A stretch of DNA of 27,629 nt from Bacteroidales bacterium (lineage in GTDB: Bacteria > Bacteroidota > Bacteroidia > Bacteroidales > Muribaculaceae): assembly GCA_004555955.1 (NCBI GenBank), contig SFJG01000034.1, forward strand, positions 1 to 27,629, written 5' to 3'. Below the pieces are notes generated by a model, which had not been told where the DNA came from, searched no databases, and saw only the letters and a list, made by a program, of their open reading frames with translations. This document shows, piece by piece, positions 6,888 to 13,735 of the stretch. The position numbers and the translations under genes were made by a program. Positions within the stretch are counted from its first letter, which is position 1, and each line of letters opens with the position of its first letter.

Positions 6888-7833
6888 TGTTTGCTGTGTT
6901 TTGAGGTTCTACATTTGTGTTGTTGTCGACAACTTTGAGGAAAATCTCGTTCATCGATGGAATTTGCTCTTGGAACGACTCGATTTCGACTTGCGAGGCG
7001 ATATGCGTGAGCAGTTGCGAGTTGGTCATGCTGTCGTCGGTTTTGCGCAAGCGATATTGTGTGCTGTGTTCTCTCTTTGAAGACGATAGAACTTCGACGC
7101 CGTTGAACGGCGTAAGGATGTGGTCGGAAGATGTGCTTAGGTCGTAGATGCCTGTGCGGAACTGCCTACGTACGTCGGCAACGGTGCCGTCGAGCACGAC
7201 GCGAGAATGGTTGATGAGCGCAAAGTCGTCGCAGATTTCTTCGACGGAACTCATGTTGTGGGTCGAAAATACTATCGTGTGGCCTTTCTCTTTGAGGGCG
7301 AGAATTTCGCGCTTGAGCAATTCTGTGTTGACGGGGTCGAAGCCCGAGAACGGCTCGTCGAAGATTAGCAACTGCGGTTCGTGGAGCACGGTGGTAACGA
7401 ATTGCACCTTTTGCTGCATACCTTTTGAAAGCTCTTCGACTTTCTTATCCCACCAGGGGTTTATGTCGAATTTGTCGAACCAGCGTCGGAGGCGTTCTAC
7501 GGCGGTGCGGCGGTCGAGACCTTTCAGGCGAGCCAGGTAGATGGCTTGTTCGCCGACTTTCATCTTCTTATATAGTCCGCGTTCTTCGGGAAGGTAGCCG
7601 ATGTTGTAAATGTCGTCGGCAGCCAGTGGGTGTCCGTCGAAAGTCACGGAGCCGCTGTCGGCCATAGTGATTCGGTTGATGATGCGGATGAGCGTCGTCT
7701 TTCCGGCTCCGTTAGGTCCGAGCAGGCCGAACACTCGTCCGCGGCGGACGTTGATACTCACTCCGTCGAGGGCTGTATGCTTGGCATAGCATTTCACTAT
7801 GTCGCGAGCCTCTAAAAAGTTGGTAGTTTCCAT
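6880..7833 (-). CDS. ABC transporter ATP-binding protein, NatA-like
   Basis: The 317-residue product has Walker A GPNGAGKTT near 39-47, signature LSKGMQQ near 135-141, Walker B LLIFDEP near 155-161 and an H-loop STH near 190. The Q-loop position reads YLPEERGLYKKM, with Glu instead of Gln, as is common in NatA-type proteins. After residue 220 there is a DUF4162-like C-terminal extension ending in a polar Asn-rich tail. The gene starts 27 bp after rnz and overlaps natB, so the three genes form a probable operon. Confidence 0.93.
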   Translation of the reverse strand: METTNFLEARDIVKCYAKHTALDGVSINVRRGRVFGLLGPNGAGKTTLIRIINRITMADSGSVTFDGHPLAADDIYNIGYLPEERGLYKKMKVGEQAIYLARLKGLDRRTAVERLRRWFDKFDINPWWDKKVEELSKGMQQKVQFVTTVLHEPQLLIFDEPFSGFDPVNTELLKREILALKEKGHTIVFSTHNMSSVEEICDDFALINHSRVVLDGTVADVRRQFRTGIYDLSTSSDHILTPFNGVEVLSSSKREHSTQYRLRKTDDSMTNSQLLTHIASQVEIESFQEQIPSMNEIFLKVVDNNTNVEPQNTANNE

Positions 7834-7860
7834 ACTTTGAATTTGGGTTCTATAGGGTTG

Positions 7861-8766
7861 TTACACGTCAAAGGTCATGCCTTCGTAGGTTAAGTCGGTG
7901 TTGGGGAAAATGGCGCGCGCTTCGTTGAGCAGTTCGAGTTCCTCGTCGTAGCGCGACGAATAGTGCCCGATGATAAGTCTACCCACGTCAGCGCTCTTGG
8001 CAATGTTAGCTGCTTGTGCTGCTGTGGTGTGGCACGTCTGCTTTGCGCGCTCGGCTTCCGATTCGGCGAAAGTAGCCTCGTGGTAGAGCAAGTCGACGCC
8101 TTTGACTTCCGAAGCCACAGCTTTTAGCGGCAGAGTGTCGGAGATGAAAGCGTAGGAGCGTGGCGGTTCAGCGTCGGTGGTCAGCCGTTGCCAAGGCACG
8201 ACTGTTCCATCCGGCTTGACGAAGTCTTCGCCATTCTTGATGCGGTTGAACATACACGTCGGCACGCCGTGAAAGTCGGTCATGGCGCGGTTGATGTGCG
8301 GCAATTTCGGCTTTTCGCGAAAGACGAATCCGCAGCAGGGCAGGCGGTGGCGCAAAGGCATAGTGTTGACGGCGATTGTGTCGTCTTCGTAGATTATGTT
8401 GTTGCCGTAACTGTATGGTGCAAAAGTGATGTCTTGCGCGTGTGAGGAATAGTCGATGAGCGGCTTTAGCACTCGCATACCTTCTTCGGGCAAGTGGATG
8501 GTGATTTCTCCGTTGAGCCCCATCAGCGACAGCGTAGACAGCAGTCCCGGCAACCCGAAACAGTGGTCGCCGTGGAGGTGGCTGATGAAGATTCGGCGCA
8601 GGCGGCTGAGTTTGATGCCGTATTTCATGATTTGTATCTGCGTGCCCTCTCCGCAGTCAATCATAAACAGATTGCCGCGGAAGTCGATGATTTGCGACGT
8701 TGGCATGTGTCGCGGTGTGGGCTTTGCCGATGCACAACCGAGAATTGTTACTTTGAAAGGTTCCAT
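7861..8766 (-). CDS. rnz: Ribonuclease Z (tRNA 3' endonuclease)
   Basis: The 301-residue product starts as the family does (FKVTILGCASAKPTPRH) and carries the metallo-beta-lactamase motif SHLHGDH at about 62-68. Further ligands appear in LRHRLPCCGF, FISDTLP and the C-terminal IIGHYSSRYD. RNase Z matures tRNA 3' ends by cutting after the discriminator base. The tRNA-Phe in this window has no encoded CCA, so it requires such processing plus CCA addition. It is the first gene of the rnz-natA-natB run. A TATATTTG box (8775-8782) lies only 8 bases before the ATG. Confidence 0.96.
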   Translation of the reverse strand: MEPFKVTILGCASAKPTPRHMPTSQIIDFRGNLFMIDCGEGTQIQIMKYGIKLSRLRRIFISHLHGDHCFGLPGLLSTLSLMGLNGEITIHLPEEGMRVLKPLIDYSSHAQDITFAPYSYGNNIIYEDDTIAVNTMPLRHRLPCCGFVFREKPKLPHINRAMTDFHGVPTCMFNRIKNGEDFVKPDGTVVPWQRLTTDAEPPRSYAFISDTLPLKAVASEVKGVDLLYHEATFAESEAERAKQTCHTTAAQAANIAKSADVGRLIIGHYSSRYDEELELLNEARAIFPNTDLTYEGMTFDV

Positions 8767-8774
8767 AATCTATG

Positions 8775-8782
8775 CAAATATA
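8775..8782 (-). promoter_or_regulatory. Probable -7 box of rnz
   Basis: TATATTTG on the minus strand fits TAnnTTTG and ends 8 bases before the rnz ATG, predicting a very short leader of a few bases. A TTTG at -33 is not obvious. Confidence 0.4.
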
Positions 8783-8826
8783 CAAATATTTTCTAATATT
8801 CCTGCCGCTGATGTTTAGAGCGCGCT

Positions 8827-10449
8827 CTATTTGTCGAATTGCGGTTCGGCGGTGAGAGTTATCTGCTCGCCGGTTATGGGATGGGTGAATGTTATGCGCC
8901 GGGCATGGAGCATCAATCGGGGAGCCGGCGAGGCGTCGTTGCCGTAAAGGCGGTCGCCGACGATTGGTGCGTTAAGTCCGTCGGGGTGGGCGGCGTGTAT
9001 GCGAAGTTGGTGTGTGCGTCCGGTGTAGGGATTAAGTCTGACGATGGTTTGGTTGTCGCCGACGTAGCCTTCCACGTGGTAGTCGGTCAATGCTTCGAGA
9101 CCGTCGACGGTGTCTACTTTTTGGTAGGGACGCCGGTCGATGTCGGCGATTAGCGGTAGCGAGATTCTTCCGCTTTTCTCCGTGAGATGTCTGTCGACGA
9201 TTGCGAGATACTCTTTTTCCACTTGTCGAAGTTCGAACAGGCGGCGCATTGCTTTGAGCGTGTCGGCATCTTTTGCAACAATAAGAAGTCCGGAGGTGTC
9301 CATGTCGAGGCGATGGGCGGGGTAGGCATCGCCGTATCGCTTTCGGGCAATGTCGGCTACGCTGTCGGCTTTGACACGTCCGGGCACGCTGAGCATGCCC
9401 GACGGCTTGTCGACAATCCACAGCCATCGGTCTTCGTAGACGGTCGTACATTCGCCGACGGGTTTTCGTTCGTCGGGATTTGACTCAACGTCAAGACCTT
9501 GCAGCATAAATCCGAGAATCGGCTTGCACTTGCTGCTGCACGACGGATAGAAGCAGCGATGGTGTCGGATGTGGTTTTTCGGCGAGCGACCCCACCAAAA
9601 TTCGCCCATGGCAATCGGACGCAGGCGGTTTGCGTAGGCATATTGCAAAAGTCGTGGTGCGGCGCAGTCGCCGGCAGCGGCGGGAGGGAGTTCGCCGTTG
9701 TAGTTGCGGAAGATGTCGCAAAGGCTGCTGACTTCGCCGCGTGCGTTGAGCAATTGGTAGTGGTCGAACAGGCGTTTCTGCAAGTTGAAGCTGAGGCTTC
9801 GTCGCTCTTGCTTAAGCAGGTCGACTCTGCGGTCGATGTCGTTGAGTCGTTCGGTTGCCGAATTAAGTCGTTGGTTGAGTGCCCGTTGCAATCGCCGGAG
9901 TTCCGCCTTGTCGTGCTGACTTTCGCGGATAAGCGCTTGCTCGTCGTAGTTGCCCGACAGGCGCAGCCGTCGGCGTTCGGCTTTGCGCTCTGCCATCTCC
10001 GTGCGGTGCTGTAGGATTTCGGCGGCATTGTCGTGTTTGATGGTTTCGACAATCTTCGCAGCAGCACTGCGTTCGGTGTCTAATGTGCTGTTAATCCGCG
10101 CGTTGAGTTCGCCCAAACGACGCTCTCCTTCGACGAAAAAGCCGTCGGGTGCGAGTTGGTCGTAGATGGGCGGCACGAAGTAGGGGCGGTTGTGGCTGTG
10201 GGCGACCACTCCGGAATAGGCGGCAACAAATCCGATGCCTTCGTCGGAGCGAACGACCAGCACACCGAGCATCTTGCCTTCGGCAAGCGCATGCGCCATA
10301 TCGCCGTCGGCTTCTATGGCGAGGCATAGTTCGTCGGCGGCACGCACCACCAGCGGATGCGGCGAATAGTTGAACGGGTTGGTAAACAGCCGTGGCAACT
10401 CTTCGTCGGAGACGGAGAAAGAGAACTTATGGAAACGGTCGGGAGTCAT
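8827..10449 (-). CDS. RluA-family pseudouridine synthase with long N-terminal extension
   Basis: I place the start at the ATG 10447-10449 (MTPDRFHKF). The longer reading begins inside the terminator hairpin of the L21/L27 operon. The product has 540 residues, well over the 220-330 usual for RluA enzymes. Residues 1 to about 110 are an unassigned globular part and about 113-230 a charged coiled coil (ERKAERRRLRLS, KAELRRLQRALNQRL). Near 290-300 a Cys-rich segment reads HHRCFYPSCSSKCKPILG, perhaps a metal site. The catalytic domain follows, with HRLDMDTSGLL (catalytic Asp) near 376-386 and GRTHQLRIH near the end. It isomerises uridine in rRNA or tRNA; the target cannot be assigned. Downstream of rpmA but separated from it by a terminator. 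Confidence 0.9.
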   Translation of the reverse strand: MTPDRFHKFSFSVSDEELPRLFTNPFNYSPHPLVVRAADELCLAIEADGDMAHALAEGKMLGVLVVRSDEGIGFVAAYSGVVAHSHNRPYFVPPIYDQLAPDGFFVEGERRLGELNARINSTLDTERSAAAKIVETIKHDNAAEILQHRTEMAERKAERRRLRLSGNYDEQALIRESQHDKAELRRLQRALNQRLNSATERLNDIDRRVDLLKQERRSLSFNLQKRLFDHYQLLNARGEVSSLCDIFRNYNGELPPAAAGDCAAPRLLQYAYANRLRPIAMGEFWWGRSPKNHIRHHRCFYPSCSSKCKPILGFMLQGLDVESNPDERKPVGECTTVYEDRWLWIVDKPSGMLSVPGRVKADSVADIARKRYGDAYPAHRLDMDTSGLLIVAKDADTLKAMRRLFELRQVEKEYLAIVDRHLTEKSGRISLPLIADIDRRPYQKVDTVDGLEALTDYHVEGYVGDNQTIVRLNPYTGRTHQLRIHAAHPDGLNAPIVGDRLYGNDASPAPRLMLHARRITFTHPITGEQITLTAEPQFDK

Positions 10450-10466
10450 TGACACTGAAATACGAA

Positions 10467-10496
10467 AAAGGACTGCGCACATTGGCACAGTCCTTT
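10467..10496 (-). terminator. Terminator of the rplU-rpmA operon
   Basis: Arms AAAGGACTG (10467-10475) and CAGTCCTTT (10488-10496) pair perfectly. On the minus strand the stem runs into a short T tract (10465-10469) before the pseudouridine synthase ATG, so it lies between rpmA and that gene. Confidence 0.8.
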
Positions 10497-10524
10497 ATGT
10501 CGGTTTGTCGTCAAACGACGATTG

Positions 10525-10782
10525 TTAGTTTTCAACAGGCTTTACGTTGATGTAATTTTTGCCTTGTTTTTGAGAGAACTCAACAACACCGTCGATGAGA
10601 GCGAACAAAGTGTGGTCTTTACCCATACCAACGTTTACACCGGCGCGGTGAACTGTGCCGCGTTGACGTTTGATAATGTTACCTGCTTTTGCAAATTGAC
10701 CACCAAAAATCTTGACGCCCAATCGTTTGCTTTCTGATTCACGTCCGTTCTTAGAACTACCTACACCTTTTTTATGTGCCAT
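10525..10782 (-). CDS. rpmA: 50S ribosomal protein L27
   Basis: The 85-residue product begins MAHKKGVGSSKNGRESESKR and contains RQRGTVHRAGVNVGMGKDHT, the classic L27 sequence. The N-terminus begins directly with the mature AHKKG motif, with no extra cleavable peptide of the Firmicutes type. L27 reaches into the peptidyl transferase centre of the large subunit. It follows rplU by 19 bp. Confidence 0.99.
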   Translation of the reverse strand: MAHKKGVGSSKNGRESESKRLGVKIFGGQFAKAGNIIKRQRGTVHRAGVNVGMGKDHTLFALIDGVVEFSQKQGKNYINVKPVEN

Positions 10783-10801
10783 TTCTGTAAACTTTTAGTG
10801 A

Positions 10802-11122
10802 TTATGCAATAACGTCTTTTACCACAATTTGAGAGAAGTATTGGCGATGACCGTTCAAACGACGATAGCCTTTGCGGCGTTTCTTCTTGAAGATAATCAC
10901 CTTTTCACCCTTTACGAGGGGACGTACAACCTCGCAAACAACTTTGGCTCCTTCAACGGTAGGAGCGCCTACTGTAACAGCACCGTCGGCATCAATAAGA
11001 AGCACTTTGTCGAAGTCGACAGCATCGCCTTCTTTAACTGCTTCGCCGAGATAGTGAACGAACAATTTTTGGTCTTTTTCCGCCTTGAATTGTTGTCCTT
11101 GGATTTCTACAATTGCGTACAT
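10802..11122 (-). CDS. rplU: 50S ribosomal protein L21
   Basis: The 106-residue product starts MYAIVEIQGQQFKAEKDQKL at the ATG 11120-11122; an upstream extension in frame has no family match. The C-terminal KKKRRKGYRRLNGHRQYF is the conserved rRNA-binding end of L21. It is the first gene of the rplU-rpmA operon, with a well-formed promoter at 11201-11232 and a leader of about 75 nt that holds a short hairpin (GTCCG/CGGAC, 11144-11158). Confidence 0.98.
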   Translation of the reverse strand: MYAIVEIQGQQFKAEKDQKLFVHYLGEAVKEGDAVDFDKVLLIDADGAVTVGAPTVEGAKVVCEVVRPLVKGEKVIIFKKKRRKGYRRLNGHRQYFSQIVVKDVIA

Positions 11123-11200
11123 TAAAAAACAAATTATAAATTTGTCCGTGAGGCGGACGTCCTGCGACGCCACTTGTCGAGCCTTTCGGGATTAGCGGCA

Positions 11201-11232
11201 CAAAGGTACGCACTTTTGCCGACCACTCCAAA
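11201..11232 (-). promoter_or_regulatory. Promoter of rplU-rpmA
   Basis: On the minus strand TTTG (11229-11232) and TACCTTTG (11201-11208) are separated by 20 bases, a full match to the Bacteroidetes -33/-7 promoter. Transcription should start near 11195. Confidence 0.8.
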
Positions 11233-11387
11233 TTTTTTGCTAACTTTTTGAAAAATAGTTTTTTCGCAAGCATCAAACAGCGTCTACAGCGGTTTCGCCG
11301 GCGTATGCGCAGATGCATCCGGCTGTCGCAGAAAGTGGCGTCAGAGTAGCTAACGCCTCTTCGCTCTCCGCTTTCCACTCTCCGCTC

Positions 11388-11918
11388 TTATTGCTTAGTG
11401 CCGCATTCGGGGCAGAACTTGGCTTGGGGGAGGAGAGGTGAGCCACAGTTGGTGCAGAAACGCGCACCTTGTGCAGGCTGCGGCTGTTGTGGCGCTGCGT
11501 AGGTTTGGTAACCGCCGCCGGAGTTGCGCATCATTGCTACTTGCTCGGCAATGGCAAGGGCTTTGTCGTCGAGTTTTGCTTGGTTAACCATACCCCAAAT
11601 TTGCGTGATGAGCACGGGCCACCAAACAAACATTGAAATGATTGTCGGGATGGCTTGCTGTCCGAAGATACCCACCGAGGCGTCGAAGATGATGTGGTCG
11701 CCTTGCGGCATAAGGTTGACTTTCAGTGCGGAGCGCATACCCATTATGGCTTTAAACGTGCCACCTTTGGTTATTGAAATGTCGCAGCCGTCCGACATAA
11801 GTTGGCAGAGTTCTACCTCGTAGCCTTCGTTGCGAAACTCGGTGGCGATGCGTTCGCCCATCTCGGGGATGAGTCGCGGTGAGGCATATATTGTTTTTTT
11901 AGTGTTAAAAGTTCCCAT
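11388..11918 (-). CDS. Unknown protein with C-terminal zinc ribbon
   Basis: The 176-residue product is not one I can name. Residues 1 to about 95 form a mixed alpha/beta region (ATEFRNEGYEVELCQLMSDG, KVNLMPQGDHIIFDASVG). A hydrophobic stretch follows near 88-110 (IPTIISMFVWWPVLITQIWG), probably one membrane segment or hairpin. A Gly/Gln/Pro-rich linker leads to a zinc ribbon (CTNCGSPLLPQAKFCPECG, four Cys). The ribbon closely resembles the one ending the M48 protease two genes upstream. It starts 10 bp after the 87-residue gene, so all three genes are likely one operon. Confidence 0.8.
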   Translation of the reverse strand: MGTFNTKKTIYASPRLIPEMGERIATEFRNEGYEVELCQLMSDGCDISITKGGTFKAIMGMRSALKVNLMPQGDHIIFDASVGIFGQQAIPTIISMFVWWPVLITQIWGMVNQAKLDDKALAIAEQVAMMRNSGGGYQTYAAPQQPQPAQGARFCTNCGSPLLPQAKFCPECGTKQ

Positions 11919-11928
11919 TGTGATTGTT

Positions 11929-12192
11929 TTAAATGTCTTTACTGATTTCTTGAATTGCGTTGACGTGGCTTGCGGCGAAGAGAACGCTCAATTCTGTCAA
12001 AAGTTGCTCGACGAGGGCTTTTTGGCTTTCGCTGAAGGTGTCGTCGATTTTCTTAAGCAAGCCGATTACGACTTGCGCTTGTTCATGAACTTCTTCGGCG
12101 GTTATAACGCCGTCGTCCATCATTTTCTTCCACGACGGATGGTTGGCAACTATCTCGTCGATGTTGATTATTCCTTGTTCGTTGAATAACAT
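11929..12192 (-). CDS. Small acidic helical protein of unknown function
   Basis: The start ATG at 12190-12192 gives 87 residues; a longer upstream frame would run into the protease gene. The product is acidic and helical, with DEIVANHPSWKKMMDDGVIT near the start and a long amphipathic C-terminal half. There are no Cys motifs or membrane segments. It lies between the M48 protease gene (22 bp upstream) and the zinc-ribbon gene (10 bp downstream), which suggests that it is an accessory subunit or regulator. Confidence 0.75.
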   Translation of the reverse strand: MLFNEQGIINIDEIVANHPSWKKMMDDGVITAEEVHEQAQVVIGLLKKIDDTFSESQKALVEQLLTELSVLFAASHVNAIQEISKDI

Positions 12193-12214
12193 AAATATAC
12201 TGATATTAAGAGTT

Positions 12215-13093
12215 TTAGAATAGCTTGTTGCCGCAGAAGTGGCAGAATTTCCAGGCGGGGTCGACGGCGTTTCCACAGTTCGGGCAATGTCGGGCGGTGC
12301 CGGTTGGATTGATGCCCATAAGTCGTTGATATTGTTCGCTTTTTCCCCATTTGAGAATTTCGCGGACGCGCACGGCGGCGAACGGGTGATTTTGTTGTGC
12401 GATGGCGTAGATTTGGAGCGTTTTGTTCCAAATACCGTCGTTGCGTATTGCGTCGTATTGGTCGGCTTGGCGAGCCCATTCTTCGAGGTCGATTTTTTCA
12501 GTGATTTCGATTGGACCACCGCTGAGGCGAGCCATAGTAGAAGCGACTACTTCGGGTGAGGTTACGAGGCTGCCGGCGCGGTCGCAGGAGAGTTCGCTTT
12601 TGCGTTCCCAGTAGAGAATTGCAAGTTGGATTGGTATTGACAGCAGCCCGAGCACGCCGAGGTTGTCGGCGCCGCTGAGTATGTAGTGAGCCAGCGAGTG
12701 GTAGAGTACGTGACGGCAAGCTATGTGACCGCATTCGTGGGCTATGACGGCGTCGATTTCTTCGTCGTTAAGCAGTTGGAGTAGTCCCGAAGTGACGGTG
12801 ACAAAGATTTTGGTGTCGCCGAAGGTCCAAGCGTTTGGATACGGGTCCATCGAAAGATAGAATTCCGGCTCTTTGATGCCCAACTTTTCGCAGATTGGCG
12901 GCAGTCGGTTGTAGATTTCGGGCAATTGTGTGGGGCTTAAGCGAATAGCCGAAGCCATGTTAATGCCATATTGCAATTTCTCTAACCCGAGGGCGAGTAC
13001 TTTCTTAACGAGCGTGGGAAATCCCGGAATGCTTTCGAGTTCTCGTAACGCTTTGGCATCTTCGGGATGCATGTATTCGTTCGGTTTAATCAT
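12215..13093 (-). CDS. M48-family metalloprotease with C-terminal zinc ribbon
   Basis: The start at 13091-13093 (MIKPNEYMHP) is chosen because the upstream frame would begin before the predicted transcription start (TATTTTTG at 13139-13146). The product has 292 residues. The zinc protease motif HECGH is at about 119-123 and the third ligand region SELSCD at about 166-171. A hydrophobic segment at 145-162 (LGVLGLLSIPIQLAILYW) lies between them. The C-terminus is a zinc ribbon (CPNCG...CHFCG). M48 proteins such as HtpX and BepA act in envelope quality control. This one lacks an N-terminal signal peptide and is probably cytoplasmic or membrane-associated. Confidence 0.88.
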   Translation of the reverse strand: MIKPNEYMHPEDAKALRELESIPGFPTLVKKVLALGLEKLQYGINMASAIRLSPTQLPEIYNRLPPICEKLGIKEPEFYLSMDPYPNAWTFGDTKIFVTVTSGLLQLLNDEEIDAVIAHECGHIACRHVLYHSLAHYILSGADNLGVLGLLSIPIQLAILYWERKSELSCDRAGSLVTSPEVVASTMARLSGGPIEITEKIDLEEWARQADQYDAIRNDGIWNKTLQIYAIAQQNHPFAAVRVREILKWGKSEQYQRLMGINPTGTARHCPNCGNAVDPAWKFCHFCGNKLF

Positions 13094-13138
13094 AAAGCCT
13101 TGTTTTTGGATGTTGATATTATGTTGATTTGTTCCCTG

Positions 13139-13146
13139 CAAAAATA
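13139..13146 (-). promoter_or_regulatory. Probable -7 box of the M48 protease operon
   Basis: TATTTTTG on the minus strand with TTGA about 19 bases farther upstream. It predicts a leader of about 40 nt and rules out the more upstream ATG of the protease. Confidence 0.55.
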
Positions 13147-13231
13147 AGAAAATTCGCAGGCATTGTCAAGTTTTGCGGTGAGAATTAATTGAAAATAGTT
13201 GGAGTCGAATTGGGATTACGGATTTTATTTG

Positions 13232-13239
13232 TATTTTTG
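13232..13239 (+). promoter_or_regulatory. Probable -7 box of the small lipoprotein gene
   Basis: TATTTTTG lies 6 bases before a short ATG frame (13246-13266, six codons and a stop) and 43 bases before the lipoprotein ATG. The leader would therefore carry a tiny upstream frame. Confidence 0.45.
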
Positions 13240-13282
13240 CGGAAAATGAAAAGTGTTTATTTGTAAACGAAATAACAGTAAG

Positions 13283-13657
13283 ATGAAAAAGATATGTATT
13301 TTCGCAGTGTTGGCTGTTCTAACATTAGGACTTAGCGGCTGTGAGGAAGATTGGTACCCGGGATTTATCGGCGAGTGGGATTTAATTGAGGCGGGAGGCT
13401 TTCCGGTTGATTCGCGCTATGCCGATGCTTACGACTTCTACGACAACGGCACGGGTGTCTACTATTTTGTTGATGATTACGGGTATCTCTGTGAAGAATG
13501 GTTCAGATGGGATGCCGACGAATATACGATACATATAGTTTTTGATAGTTACTATATGGGCACTGCGTTCTGGTATTACGACTACGACCGCTACTATTTG
13601 TATCTGTCGGATACGCCGGATATGCATTACTATTACGTTTACGAGCGGCATCGTTAG
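13283..13657 (+). CDS. Small Tyr/Asp-rich lipoprotein, possibly lipocalin-like
   Basis: The start at 13283 (MKKICIFAVL) gives 124 residues with a lipobox LSGC and lipidated Cys at 20. A GTG frame 30 bases upstream is less likely because the signal peptide would be displaced. The mature part is extremely rich in Tyr, Trp, Phe and Asp (FRWDADEYTIHIVF, FWYYDYDRYYLYL). Its pattern GEWDLIEAGG, then FYDNGTGVYYF, then WDADEYTIHIVF resembles the short lipocalin-like domains seen in Bacteroidetes lipoproteins. The function is unknown. It is monocistronic and converges on the endonuclease gene at a shared terminator. Confidence 0.8.
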   Translation: MKKICIFAVLAVLTLGLSGCEEDWYPGFIGEWDLIEAGGFPVDSRYADAYDFYDNGTGVYYFVDDYGYLCEEWFRWDADEYTIHIVFDSYYMGTAFWYYDYDRYYLYLSDTPDMHYYYVYERHR

Positions 13658-13672
13658 TCAGTCGCTTGAAAA

Positions 13673-13719
13673 AATAACAAAAGCGGAACTCCTTTTCGAG
13701 GGGCTCCGCTTTTTGTTAT
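13673..13719. terminator. Bidirectional terminator between lipoprotein and endonuclease genes
   Basis: ATAACAAAAGCGGA on the left pairs with TCCGCTTTTTGTTAT on the right around a loop containing TTTTCGA, with a few mismatches inside the stem. A and T runs on both flanks let it serve both converging genes. Confidence 0.75.
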
Positions 13720-13735
13720 GACGAGCAGCGATTGT

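Noticed and set aside
10449..10488. Upstream start of the pseudouridine synthase at 10488.
   Set aside because: The extra 13 codons lie within the terminator hairpin of the rplU-rpmA operon.
11123..11173. Upstream start of L21 at 11173.
   Set aside because: The added residues have no match to the L21 N-terminus, which begins MYAIVE; the region is the leader.
11280..11400. Short direct repeats GCGGAGAG (minus strand) between rplU and the zinc-ribbon gene.
   Set aside because: Only two copies of a low-complexity motif, with no stem, promoter or frame attached; no function can be supported.
12193..12519. Long minus-strand frame extending the 87-residue protein to 12519.
   Set aside because: It overlaps the conserved C-terminal part of the M48 protease in another frame and has the Thr/Pro/Ser-rich composition of a shadow frame.
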